Assembly (NCBI RefSeq): GCF_009852415.1
Contig: NZ_WOXS01000002.1
Location: 5,372,001 to 5,436,000 of the forward strand
Reading direction: 5' to 3'
DNA: 64,000 nt
From: Streptomyces sp. Tu 3180
GTDB lineage: Bacteria; Actinomycetota; Actinomycetes; Streptomycetales; Streptomycetaceae
The notes beneath the pieces are model-generated. The model ran no database searches, was not told the DNA's origin, and worked only from the letters and a program-made list of their open reading frames with translations. Every line of letters starts with the position of its first letter. Within the stretch, counting starts at the first letter, position 1. Shown one piece after another: positions 45,685 through 53,559 of the stretch. The translations under genes were made by a program, and so were the position numbers.

Positions 45685-46203
45685 CTAGCCCCGCCGGCGC
45701 TTCCTCTTCTTCAGCAGCAGCCGGGGCAGGCCCGCCGGCACGGGCCTCCTGGTCGTCACCGGCGTCGGCAGCGGCGGCCCGGCCAGCGAGCCGTCGGGCA
45801 GTGGCGCCGTCTCCCCCGTCGGCTCCAGGCGCAGCACCCGGCACTCGCGCGACCAGCGCGCGGTCATCGCCTCGCCGTCGGGCGCGTTGAGCCGCTTGCC
45901 CTTGAGCTCGGCGACGGCGGCCGTCCACTCCTCGGAGCCGGACGGCAGCTCCACGACCCGCGCGGTCCAGGAGACCAGCCGGCCGCCCTTGTCCTTGCTG
46001 CGGACCGTCACCTGGGCCCGGACGCCGTCGGCCAGCCCCGGCAGCGGCTGCTCCCCGGGCCCGTCGCCGACCACGCACGCGGCGCCCTCGTGCCACACGT
46101 GCCACAGCGCACGGGCCGCGGCGCCGGGCCCCCCGACCCAGACGAGGCCGGACTTCTTCGTGGCCTCCTCGATGAGGGCCCTCTCGAGCAGCTCGCTTGT
46201 CAT
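45685..46203 (-). CDS. Hypothetical protein, possible split-barrel fold
   Basis: 172 residues with no firmly recognised domain. Strand-like parts (SGLVWVGGPGAAARALWHVW; AACVVGDGPGEQPLPGLAD; RAQVTVRSKDKGGRLVSW) recall pyridoxamine phosphate oxidase-type split barrels, but the fit is loose. Proline-rich, basic C-terminus KKRKRRRG could bind nucleic acid or phospholipid. ATG with GAGCTG only 4 nt from the start as a weak site. It lies just 32 bp upstream of the corA stop on the same strand, and convergent with the lipoprotein gene. Confidence 0.65.
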   Translation of the reverse strand: MTSELLERALIEEATKKSGLVWVGGPGAAARALWHVWHEGAACVVGDGPGEQPLPGLADGVRAQVTVRSKDKGGRLVSWTARVVELPSGSEEWTAAVAELKGKRLNAPDGEAMTARWSRECRVLRLEPTGETAPLPDGSLAGPPLPTPVTTRRPVPAGLPRLLLKKRKRRRG

Positions 46204-46235
46204 GGGCCCAGCCTATCCAGGGCCGTCCGGGGCCG

Positions 46236-47354
46236 TCAGAGCCAGCCGTTGCGCTTGAGCGTGCGGTGGATGCCCAGGCAGATGGCCACCGTGATCCCCA
46301 GGACCAGCGGGTAGCCGTACTTCCAGCGCAGCTCGGGCATGTGGTCGAAGTTCATCCCGTACACACCGCACACCATCGTCGGCACGGCGATGATGGCGGC
46401 CCACGAGGTGATCTTGCGCATGTCCTCGTTCTGCGCCACGGAGGCCTGGGCGAGGTTGGCCTGGAGGATGGAGTTCAGCAGTTCGTCGAAGCCGATGACC
46501 TGTTCCTGCACGCGCGCCACGTGGTCGGCGACGTCCCGGAAGTACTTCTGGATCTCCGGGTCGATCAGCCGCATCGGCCGCTCGCTCAGCAGCTGCATCG
46601 GCCGCAGCAGCGGCGACACGGCCCGCTTGAACTCCAGCACCTCGCGCTTGAGTTGGTAGATCCGGCCGGCGTCCGTGCCGCGCGGGGCGCCCTTGCGGCC
46701 CGGCGAGAACACCTCCGTCTCGACCTCGTCGATGTCGTCCTGCACCGCGTCGGCGACCGCGATGTAGCCGTCCACGACGTGGTCGGCGATGGCGTGCAGC
46801 ACGGCCGAGGGGCCCTTGGCCAGCAGCTCGGGGTCGTCCTGCAGGCGGTGCCTGAGGGCCCGCAGCGAGCCCTGCCCGCCGTGCCGGACGGTGATGAAGA
46901 AGTCCCGGCCGGTGAAGCACATCACCTCGCCGGTCTCGACGACCTCGCTGCTGGAGGTGAGCCGGTCGTGGTCGACGTAGTGGATGGTCTTGAAGACCGT
47001 GAACAGCGAGTCGTCGTAGCGCTCCAGCTTGGGCCGCTGGTGGGCCTGGACGGCGTCCTCCACGGCCAGCGGGTGCAGCCCGAACTCGCGGGCGATACCG
47101 GCGAATTCGGCCTCGGTCGGCTCGTGCAGGCCGATCCACACGAAGCCCCCGTCGCGACGCACCAGGCGCATCGCCTCCTGCGGGCCGATCGGGCCCTCGG
47201 TCTCCAGGCGCCGGCCGTCGCGGTAGACGGCGCAGTCGACGACGGCGGTGGCCGTCCCGGGGTCGCGGGTGGTGTCGTACGGGCCGCTCTCCTTGCGCAG
47301 CGAGACACGGGAGGAGGGACGGACCACGGCACGCAGGTCGCGGATCATCGACAT
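46236..47354 (-). CDS. corA: CorA-family magnesium/cobalt channel
   Basis: 372 residues; start at 47354 set by AAGGAG 6 nt upstream. The long cytoplasmic domain includes GFVWIGLHEPTEAEFAGIAR. Two C-terminal membrane helices follow, with the pore signature YGMN in the GVYGMNFDHMPELRWKYGY loop and a basic end. Pentameric Mg2+ uptake in this family is gated by Mg2+ on the cytoplasmic domain. Proximity to a soluble MgtE/CBS protein suggests shared Mg2+ physiology. A 499-bp upstream region with strong hairpins may regulate it. Confidence 0.9.
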   Translation of the reverse strand: MSMIRDLRAVVRPSSRVSLRKESGPYDTTRDPGTATAVVDCAVYRDGRRLETEGPIGPQEAMRLVRRDGGFVWIGLHEPTEAEFAGIAREFGLHPLAVEDAVQAHQRPKLERYDDSLFTVFKTIHYVDHDRLTSSSEVVETGEVMCFTGRDFFITVRHGGQGSLRALRHRLQDDPELLAKGPSAVLHAIADHVVDGYIAVADAVQDDIDEVETEVFSPGRKGAPRGTDAGRIYQLKREVLEFKRAVSPLLRPMQLLSERPMRLIDPEIQKYFRDVADHVARVQEQVIGFDELLNSILQANLAQASVAQNEDMRKITSWAAIIAVPTMVCGVYGMNFDHMPELRWKYGYPLVLGITVAICLGIHRTLKRNGWL

Positions 47355-47853
47355 GGCGGGCTCCTTCGCGGACGGGCAACGAAAGGCGCCGGGACGACGG
47401 GTGGAACAACCCGGAATGAGGACGTCTTGAACTGCGGATGTTTGGCACGTCCACAAAGCGGGGAGCACCGCACCGTCGCGGTGGCGAGCTTCGTCGCTGA
47501 TACAGCTACTGGGGCAGATCAGGCAGAACGAAACGAAGTGCTCTTCCGTTACGGACGCGAGTGCGAAAGGCGGCAGCCAGGGGAAAGACGGCTACATCAG
47601 CGGGCGGAAGAGCGGGTGATACTGCACGGTCGACTTCGGTCCATGCCAGCCCCACCTCCTCCGGCCGGTCCCTCGTGAGGGACGATCCACAATCCCCCTG
47701 GGGGATTCCCCCGTAGACGGGGAGTGCCACATCGGCGTCGGGACTCGATCGCGACGCTTCTGCGTGCTGCCCCGACCACCGGCCAAGCGTATCAGCCGAC
47801 CGGCGTGTCAAGGCGCTGCTTTGCCCGGTGCTGACGAGTTCTATGCTCGCCGC
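47355..47853. promoter_or_regulatory. Long divergent leader with three tandem hairpins
   Basis: 499 bp between corA and the suppressor-of-fused-like gene. Three strong hairpins lie side by side: GTCCCTC/GAGGGAC (47668-47683), AATCCCCC/GGGGGATT (47691-47707) and CCCCGT/ACGGGG (47709-47722). On the corA strand they precede GGAGGAGG and an ATG (47644) opening a 15-codon frame ending at 47597 (MDRSRPCSITRSSAR). This layout, structured RNA, short frame, then the transporter gene, would suit leader-controlled Mg2+ regulation. I could not match it to the M-box riboswitch. No longer gene is supported. Confidence 0.45.
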
Positions 47854-48438
47854 ATGGCTGATGTTCTTCCTCTGGTCGAGGCCCGGTTGCGTACGGCGCT
47901 GGGCGAACCGGACGCGCGGGCGGCGGTCACCTTCCTGGGCACGGACCGCATCGAGGTGCTGCGCTTCCACGAGGGCGACATCGTGCGCTACGCCACGCTC
48001 GGCATGTCGGCGCAGCCCATGGCCGACCCCACGGCCGTGGTCGCGGACCCGGTCAGGGGGCCGCGCGCCGAACTGGTGCTGTCTGTCAGGGGCGGACTCG
48101 CCGACACCGACAAGGTGCTCCGCCCGCTCGCCGTGCTGGCCGCGTCCCCGCAGGTCGAGGGAGTGGTCGTGGCGCCCGGCGCCTCCCTGGACGTCGGCGG
48201 GCCGCTGTGGCCCGGCGCCCCGTTCACCTCGGTCCTGGTCGCCGAGCCCGGCGGTCTGGTGGAGGACCTGGAGCTCGACGCGCCCCTGGACCCCGTGCGG
48301 TTCCTGCCGCTGCTGCCCATGACCCCGAACGAGGCCGCCTGGAAGCGGGTGCACGGCGCCCAGGCCCTCCAGGAGCGCTGGCTGACGCAGGGGACGGACC
48401 TGCGGGACCCCGCCCGCAGGTCCGTCCCGCTGGAGTGA
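47854..48438 (+). CDS. Suppressor-of-fused-like domain protein
   Basis: 194 residues from ATG 47854. The sequence (DRIEVLRFHEGDIVRYATLG MSAQ region near residue 35; PRAELVLSV; SVLVAEPGG; LLPMTPNEAAWKRVHG) fits the bacterial SUFU family. Bacterial members often act as immunity or antidote-like proteins beside secreted toxins, but no toxin gene adjoins this one, so a housekeeping role is as likely. A longer in-frame opening from 47764 lacks a ribosome binding site. A GTGAGC-AA-GCTCAC hairpin overlaps its stop codon. Confidence 0.75.
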   Translation: MADVLPLVEARLRTALGEPDARAAVTFLGTDRIEVLRFHEGDIVRYATLGMSAQPMADPTAVVADPVRGPRAELVLSVRGGLADTDKVLRPLAVLAASPQVEGVVVAPGASLDVGGPLWPGAPFTSVLVAEPGGLVEDLELDAPLDPVRFLPLLPMTPNEAAWKRVHGAQALQERWLTQGTDLRDPARRSVPLE

Positions 48439-48458
48439 GCAAGCTCACCAACGCCTTT
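48435..48458 (+). terminator. Hairpin overlapping the SUFU stop
   Basis: GTGAGC-AA-GCTCAC at 48435-48448, then CAACGCCTTTT. A short stem followed by a T-run is close to a classical intrinsic terminator, unusual in this window. It lies between convergent genes. Confidence 0.5.
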
Positions 48459-48468
48459 TCGGACCGGT

Positions 48469-49692
48469 TCAGTTGGCGAGAACGGTGACACCGTCCTGCG
48501 TCTCGGGCCGCGTCCGCCGCTCCTCGGTCCCCCCGGTGAGCGCCCCGCGCCGTACCGCCACCACCAGCGCGCCCAGCACCGCCGTGACCGCCGCGACCAC
48601 GAACGGGACGTGCGCGTCGGTCCACTCCTCGAGCTTCGGCGCGAACCAGGGCGCGGCCGCCGCGGCGAACCAGCGCACGAAGTTGTACCCGGCGCTCGCC
48701 ACCGGGCGCGGCGCGTCCGACACCCCGAGCGCCAGCTCGGTGTACACCGTGTTGTTCACGCCGATGAAGGCACCGGACAGGACGGTGCAGACGACGGCGA
48801 CGGCGTGGCCGCCGTACCCGAGCACGAGCACGTCGGCCGCGAGCAGCACCAGCGAGCCGCCCAGCACCTTCAGGGAGCCGAGGCGCCGCTGCAGCCGTGG
48901 CGCCACGATCACCGAGAAGACGGCCAGCAGCACGCCCCAGCCGAAGAACACCGCACCGGACCGGTACGGGGACATGTCCAGCACGAACGGCGTGAAGGCC
49001 AGCACCGTGAAGAACGTGTAGTTGTAGAAGAACGCCGAGACCGCGGCCGAGGCCAGTCCGCCGTGGCCCAGCGCCCTGAGCGGGTCGAGCGGCGAGGTTC
49101 CGCGGGCCGGCTTCGGCTGTTCCTTCAGGAACACCGCGATGCACAGGAAACCGGCCGCCATGAGGAGGGCCGTGCCGAAGAAGGGGTAGCGCCAGCTCGC
49201 GTCACCGAGCAGCGCGCCCAGCAGCGGCCCGCAGGCCATGCCGAGGCCGAGGGCGGACTCGTAGAGCAGGATCGCCGCCGCGCTGCCCCCGGCCGCCGCG
49301 CCGACGATGACCGCGAGGGCCGTGGAGACGAAGAGGGCGTTGCCCAGTCCCCAGCCGGCCCGGAAGCCGACCAGTTCCCCGACCGACCCCGAGGTGCCGG
49401 CGAGCCCCGCGAAGACCACGACGAACGCGAGGCCGAGCAGCAGGGTCCTGCGGCCGCCGATGCGGCTGGAGACGGAGCCGGTCACCAGCATCGCGAAGGC
49501 GGTGATGAGGAAGTACGAGGTGAACAGCAGGGAGACCTGGCCGGCGGTGGCGTCGAGGCCGTGCGCGATGGAGGGCAGGATCGGGTCGACGAGCCCGATC
49601 CCCATGAAGGCGACGACGGACGCGCCGGCCGTCGCCCACACGGCCTTCGGCTGCCTGAGAAGGCCGCCCGTTCCCGCGTCGGGGGAATCCAT
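48469..49692 (-). CDS. MFS transporter, 12-helix type
   Basis: 407 residues with about 12 hydrophobic helices. Motif A-like TGSVSSRIGGRRTLLLGLAF follows helix 2; helix 1 reads SVVAFMGIGLVDPILPSIAH. LGMACGPLLGALLGDASWRY resembles motif C, found in antiporters, so an export role is likely. The C-terminus is basic and polar. Substrate unknown. No regulator gene adjoins it; the AT-rich upstream region at 49740-49800 may carry its control site. Confidence 0.87.
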   Translation of the reverse strand: MDSPDAGTGGLLRQPKAVWATAGASVVAFMGIGLVDPILPSIAHGLDATAGQVSLLFTSYFLITAFAMLVTGSVSSRIGGRRTLLLGLAFVVVFAGLAGTSGSVGELVGFRAGWGLGNALFVSTALAVIVGAAAGGSAAAILLYESALGLGMACGPLLGALLGDASWRYPFFGTALLMAAGFLCIAVFLKEQPKPARGTSPLDPLRALGHGGLASAAVSAFFYNYTFFTVLAFTPFVLDMSPYRSGAVFFGWGVLLAVFSVIVAPRLQRRLGSLKVLGGSLVLLAADVLVLGYGGHAVAVVCTVLSGAFIGVNNTVYTELALGVSDAPRPVASAGYNFVRWFAAAAAPWFAPKLEEWTDAHVPFVVAAVTAVLGALVVAVRRGALTGGTEERRTRPETQDGVTVLAN

Positions 49693-49741
49693 GGGAGGTG
49701 CTCCAATCCGGGACGTGTCCGGGTGCCGGATGCCCGGCAGA

Positions 49742-49800
49742 TGGTTGGTATATGCACACAGTAAGTTAGCTGATCTAATTAATGTGAGCTACATTTAATG
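49742..49800 (-). promoter_or_regulatory. AT-rich promoter/operator region of the MFS gene
   Basis: Around 49760-49797 GC drops sharply (GTTAGCTGATCTAATTAATG, then TGAGCTAC). AGCT half-sites stand symmetrically about the AATTAAT centre, an imperfect dyad that could bind a repressor. It is the only strongly AT-rich tract here and lies 50-110 bp upstream of the transporter start. Confidence 0.45.
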
Positions 49801-49876
49801 GGGCCGCCGTGCCGGTTCCGCCCGGACGGGTGATCGTCCTTGACGTGGGGCGGCAGGGGTAGGACCGTGGGGCCCT

Positions 49877-50518
49877 ATGAGGGGCGAACCCAGTTGCCCG
49901 AAGTGCGGTGGCCGGGTCAGGGCTCCCGGCCTCTTCTCCGATGCCTGGCAGTGCGCCGTGCACGGCGCCGTACACCCGGTGCAGCCCGTGATACCGCCCA
50001 GCGTCGAGGCCCTCGACGTGGTCGTGCACCGCACGAAGGTGCCGGTGTGGATGCCGTGGCCGCTGCCGGTGGGCTGGCTGTTCACGGGCGTGGCCTGCGC
50101 GGGTGACGACCGCAGCGGGGGGCGTGCGACCGCCGTCGCGTGCACCGGGCCCGGGCCGCTCGGCGGCATGGGCGAGCTCATCCTGGTGGCCGAGGAGCTG
50201 GGCGTCGGCCTCGGCGCGCGGTACGCGGGCGTCGACGGCCCGGACCCGGGACCGTACCTGGACGTCGAGAAGCCGGCCGAGGCGAAGGTGCTGGCCGCCG
50301 GCCGCCCGACCCCGCTCTGGCACGTCTCCAAGACCCCGGACGACCGCGCCGTGTTCGCGGGCGAGGCGCTCGGGATGTGGCTGTGGGCGGTGGTGTGGCC
50401 GGAGCAGTCCGGACTGCTGATGTACGACGAACTGGTGCTCACCGACCTGCGGGACGCCGGGGCCGAGGTGGAGCTGGTCCCCTGCGGGGCGCTGTCGCCG
50501 CGCCTGCTGGAGGCGTAG
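49877..50518 (+). CDS. DUF6758-like zinc-ribbon protein
   Basis: 213 residues. The N-terminus CPKCGGRVRAPG...WQCAVHG has a CxxC and a second Cys/His pair, a likely zinc ribbon. The rest (PVWMPWPLPVGWLFTGVACA; GGMGELILVAEELGVGLGAR) matches the DUF6758 family as I recall it. Function unknown. ATG start with a poor ribosome binding site (GTGGGG). It precedes a PHP phosphoesterase gene on the same strand with a 122-bp gap that probably holds a separate promoter. Confidence 0.75.
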   Translation: MRGEPSCPKCGGRVRAPGLFSDAWQCAVHGAVHPVQPVIPPSVEALDVVVHRTKVPVWMPWPLPVGWLFTGVACAGDDRSGGRATAVACTGPGPLGGMGELILVAEELGVGLGARYAGVDGPDPGPYLDVEKPAEAKVLAAGRPTPLWHVSKTPDDRAVFAGEALGMWLWAVVWPEQSGLLMYDELVLTDLRDAGAEVELVPCGALSPRLLEA

Positions 50519-50640
50519 GGGCGGTTCCCCAGGTGCGCGTAGGGGGCGCAGGGCGGGTTCGGGTGTGACAGAGGACGGTGAAAATCCGGTTATCCTGAAG
50601 CGTCCCCGTCCGTTCCGTCACCGCTTTGGAGTAACGCGTC

Positions 50641-51498
50641 GTGCGTATCGACCTGCACACCCACTCCACCGCGTCCGACGGCACGGACACGCCGGCCGAC
50701 CTGGTCCGCAAGGCCGCAGCCGTCGGACTCGACGTCATCGCGCTGACCGACCACGACACCACCCGCGGGCACGCCGAGGCCCTCGCCGCGCTGCCCGAGG
50801 GGCTCACGCTGGTCACCGGTGCGGAGCTCTCCTGCCGGCTCGACGGCATCAGCATGCACATGCTGGCCTACCTCTTCGACCCCGAGGAGCCCGCACTGCT
50901 CGCCGAGCGCGAGCTGGTCCGGGACGACCGGGTGCCGCGCGCCCGGGGCATGATCGACAAGCTCAACGCGCTGGGCGTGCCCGTCACCTGGGAGCAGGTC
51001 GCGCGGATCGCCGGCGACGGGTCGGTGGGGCGCCCGCACGTCGCCACCGCCCTCGTCGAGCTGGGCGTCGTGCCGACCGTGAGTGACGCGTTCACCCAGG
51101 AGTGGCTGGCCGACGGCGGCCGGGCCTACGTGGAGAAGCACGAGACCGACCCCTTCGAGGCCCTGCGGCTGATCAAGGGCGCGGGCGGGGTCGCGGTGTT
51201 CGCGCACCCGGCCGCGAGCAAGCGGGGCCGGACCGTGCCCGAGTCCGCGATCGCCGCACTGGCCGAGGCCGGCCTCGACGGCCTCGAGGTCGACCACATG
51301 GACCACGACCCCGAGGTGCGGGCCGGGCTGCGGGGCCTCGCGCAGGAGCTGGGACTCCTGGTGACGGGGTCCAGCGACTACCACGGCAGCCGGAAGACCT
51401 GCGTCCTCGGCGAGTTCATGACGGACCCCGAGGTGTACGGCGAGATCACGCGGCGCGCGACCGGGGCGTTCCCGGTGCCGGGGACCGGCGGAGCCTGA
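50641..51498 (+). CDS. PHP-domain phosphoesterase
   Basis: 285 residues, GTG start with GGAG 7 nt upstream. Metal-binding motifs: DLHTHSTASDG at residues 4-14, ALTDHDTTRGH near 37, FAHPAA near 187, and the final TGSSDYHG near 245. This spacing matches RNase AM / 5'-3' exoribonuclease or nucleoside 3',5'-bisphosphate phosphatase types (YciV/TrpH). One such enzyme trims the 5' ends of rRNA in other bacteria. Exact substrate here not provable. Confidence 0.87.
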   Translation: MRIDLHTHSTASDGTDTPADLVRKAAAVGLDVIALTDHDTTRGHAEALAALPEGLTLVTGAELSCRLDGISMHMLAYLFDPEEPALLAERELVRDDRVPRARGMIDKLNALGVPVTWEQVARIAGDGSVGRPHVATALVELGVVPTVSDAFTQEWLADGGRAYVEKHETDPFEALRLIKGAGGVAVFAHPAASKRGRTVPESAIAALAEAGLDGLEVDHMDHDPEVRAGLRGLAQELGLLVTGSSDYHGSRKTCVLGEFMTDPEVYGEITRRATGAFPVPGTGGA

Positions 51499-51580
51499 GG
51501 CCCGTCCTCCCCGCCCACCTCTCGTTCGCCCCCCAGCGCAAGGCAGTCATGCCTTTCGTTCGTCCTTCAGCAAGGCAGTC

Positions 51581-52186
51581 ATGTTCGACGTCGCCCTCTT
51601 CGGCTCCCTCTTCCTGACCCTCTTCGTCATCATGGATCCCCCGGGGATCACCCCGATCTTCCTCGCCCTGACCGCGGGCCGGCCCGTCAAGGCGCAGAGG
51701 CGGATGGCCTTCCAGGCCGTGTGCGTGGCCGGTGGCGTGATCACCGTCTTCGGGCTGCTCGGCCACCAGATCCTCGACTACCTGCACGTGTCGGTGCCCG
51801 CGCTGATGATCGCGGGCGGGCTGCTGCTCCTGCTGATCGCGCTCGACCTGCTCACCGGCAAGTCCGACGAGCCCCAGCAGACCAAGGACGTCAACGTCGC
51901 GCTGGTCCCGCTGGGCATGCCGCTGCTGGCCGGGCCCGGCGCGATGGTGTCGGTGATCCTCGCGGTGGAGAAGGCCGGCGGTGTCGCCGGGCAGGTCTCG
52001 GTGTGGTCGGCGATCCTCGCCATCCACGTCGTGCTGTGGCTGGCGATGCGGTACTCGCTGCTGATCATCCGGGTCATCAAGGACGGCGGCGTGGTCCTGG
52101 TGACGCGCCTCGCGGGCATGATGCTCTCCGCGATCGCCGTGCAGCAGATCATCAACGGCGTCACCCAGGTGATCCGGGGCGGCTGA
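51581..52186 (+). CDS. MarC-family membrane protein
   Basis: 201 residues with six hydrophobic helices and no signal peptide. MDPPGITPIFLALTAG after the first helix and PLGMPLLAGPGAMVSVIL near residue 110 are the duplicated signature of MarC (the NAAT group). MarC itself is no longer thought to mediate multidrug resistance; function is unknown. The start codon sits in the second copy of a 14-bp direct repeat (GCAAGGCAGTCATG at 51538 and 51570), and the first copy opens a 22-codon frame overlapping this start. Confidence 0.88.
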   Translation: MFDVALFGSLFLTLFVIMDPPGITPIFLALTAGRPVKAQRRMAFQAVCVAGGVITVFGLLGHQILDYLHVSVPALMIAGGLLLLLIALDLLTGKSDEPQQTKDVNVALVPLGMPLLAGPGAMVSVILAVEKAGGVAGQVSVWSAILAIHVVLWLAMRYSLLIIRVIKDGGVVLVTRLAGMMLSAIAVQQIINGVTQVIRGG

Positions 52187-52204
52187 CCCCGCACGCGGGA
52201 CGCG

Positions 52205-52240
52205 CGGAGCCCCCGTACCGATCGCGGTACGGGGGCTCCG
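52205..52240. terminator. Bidirectional terminator after marC
   Basis: Perfect 16-bp stem CGGAGCCCCCGTACCG with a 4-nt loop, between the MarC gene and the convergent 50-residue protein gene. Confidence 0.85.
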
Positions 52241-52283
52241 GAGCAAACGGAGGCGTCGCGGACCCGGGGGGCGGCGCAGCGCG

Positions 52284-52436
52284 TTATGAGGCCGACGTGT
52301 CGGCGGGGCGGATCCACAGGCGCTGCCCGATGGCGGCGGCCTGTTGGACGATGCGGTTGACGGAGGCGGCGTCCACGACGGTCGTGTCCACGGGCGTGCC
52401 GTCGACGTCGTCGAGTCGCATGATCTCGAAGCGCAC
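52284..52436 (-). CDS. Conserved 50-residue protein
   Basis: Short frame from GTG 52436 with AGGGAGAA 5 nt upstream. It encodes a mixed-charge, partly hydrophobic peptide: VRFEIMRLDDVDGTPVDTTV near the start and RIVQQAAAIGQRLWIRPADT near the end. Third positions are strongly GC-biased. I recall similar 50-residue proteins in other Streptomyces. No function known; size and amphipathic helix suggest a binding partner. It ends 44 bp from a terminator and is divergent from the NYN gene. Confidence 0.7.
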   Translation of the reverse strand: MRFEIMRLDDVDGTPVDTTVVDAASVNRIVQQAAAIGQRLWIRPADTSAS

Positions 52437-52534
52437 GGGCTTCTCCCTTCGTCTGGTCATCCTCCTGAAGGAGAACTACTCGGTGGGCGGTCCCGGGCCG
52501 GTCGGACCCGAGTTCCACGAGTGACAACGGTCTG

Positions 52535-52637
52535 TGCGATACAAACATTCCCTACGCTAAAGAAATTTTTCGATCGACTAAATACTGACCAGTAAGAGTT
52601 TCGAAGAGGACCGACCGGGACCGGTTGTGTTCGTAGC
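52535..52637. promoter_or_regulatory. AT-rich divergent promoter region
   Basis: GATACAAACATTCCCTACGC, then TAAAGAAATTTTTCGATCGA and CTAAATACTGACC make a tract of about 60 bp with low GC between the 50-residue protein gene (-) and the NYN gene (+). It probably carries both promoters. I cannot fix hexamers with confidence. Confidence 0.45.
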
Positions 52638-52652
52638 GTGACCGCCGGGACA

Positions 52653-53555
52653 ATGGAGGAGATGAACGAAGACCTCGCGGACCTGAGCGCCCGCATCGAT
52701 CGCACGAACGAGTTGCTCCAGCGCATGCTCGCCGAGGTGGCGAAGACGCCCTCGACCCACGCGATCTTCGTCGACGCCGGCTATCTGTACGCGGCCGCGG
52801 GGCGGCTCGTGGCCGGGACCGAGGACCGCCGGGCCTTCGACCTCGACGCCGAGGGACTCATCGACGCGCTCATCGACCGCGCCCGCACCGTCTTCGCGGA
52901 CAGCCGGCTGCTGCGGGTCTACTGGTACGACGGCGCCAGGCGCCGCATCCACACCGCCGAACAGCAGTCCATCGCCGAGCTCCCCGACGTCAAGGTCCGC
53001 CTCGGCAACCTCAACGCCAACAACCAGCAGAAGGGCGTCGACTCCCTGATCCGCACCGACCTGGAGTCACTGGCCCGGCACCGCGCCATCAGCGACGCCG
53101 CCCTGCTCGGCGGCGACGAGGACCTCGTCTCGGCGGTCGAGGCGGCCCAGGGGTACGGCGCCCGGGTGCACCTGTGGGGCATCGAGGCGCCCGAGGGCCG
53201 CAACCAGGCCGAGCCGCTGCTCTGGGAGGTCGACAGCCAGCGCACCCTCGACCTCGACTTCTTCAAGCCCTACGTCTCCCGGCGCACGGCCCCGGCCTAC
53301 GAGCCCATGACGGGCCGGCCCACCCGCGAGGACGTCCGCTTCGTCGGCGCGCAGATCGCCGCGAAGTGGCTCGCCGCACGCGGCCGGGACACCCTGGTGG
53401 AGCTGCTCCCCGGCCACCCCTACCTGCCCGGCTCGGTCGACCAGGAGCTGCTGGTGGAGGCGGAGGGCCTGCTCCAGTACTCCCTGCGGGGCCAGGCGGA
53501 CCTGCGGCGCGCCCTGCGCGACGGCTTCTGGGACCACCTGCAGACGCAGTACTGA
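52653..53555 (+). CDS. NYN-domain (PIN-like) ribonuclease family protein
   Basis: 300 residues from ATG 52653; a GTG at 52638 and an ATG at 52662 are alternatives. A short coiled coil (ADLSARIDRTNELLQRMLAE) precedes the NYN/LabA-like domain: AIFVDAGYLYAAAGR (first Asp), NNQQKGVDSLIRTDLESLAR (second Asp) and ALLGGDEDLVSAVEAAQGYG (third Asp), the acidic set of a PIN-fold nuclease. The C-terminal 100 residues are helical. Probable RNA processing or decay, substrate unknown. Confidence 0.87.
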   Translation: MEEMNEDLADLSARIDRTNELLQRMLAEVAKTPSTHAIFVDAGYLYAAAGRLVAGTEDRRAFDLDAEGLIDALIDRARTVFADSRLLRVYWYDGARRRIHTAEQQSIAELPDVKVRLGNLNANNQQKGVDSLIRTDLESLARHRAISDAALLGGDEDLVSAVEAAQGYGARVHLWGIEAPEGRNQAEPLLWEVDSQRTLDLDFFKPYVSRRTAPAYEPMTGRPTREDVRFVGAQIAAKWLAARGRDTLVELLPGHPYLPGSVDQELLVEAEGLLQYSLRGQADLRRALRDGFWDHLQTQY

Positions 53556-53559
53556 CGCG

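Noticed and set aside
47597..47786. M-box type Mg2+ riboswitch upstream of corA
   Set aside because: The hairpins are strong, but I could not align the conserved M-box core, so I list it only as an unassigned leader.
47506..48354. 282-codon - strand frame between corA and the SUFU gene
   Set aside because: Most of it mirrors the SUFU gene. The part over the leader (47506-47800) has no start with a ribosome binding site in frame and no recognisable protein.
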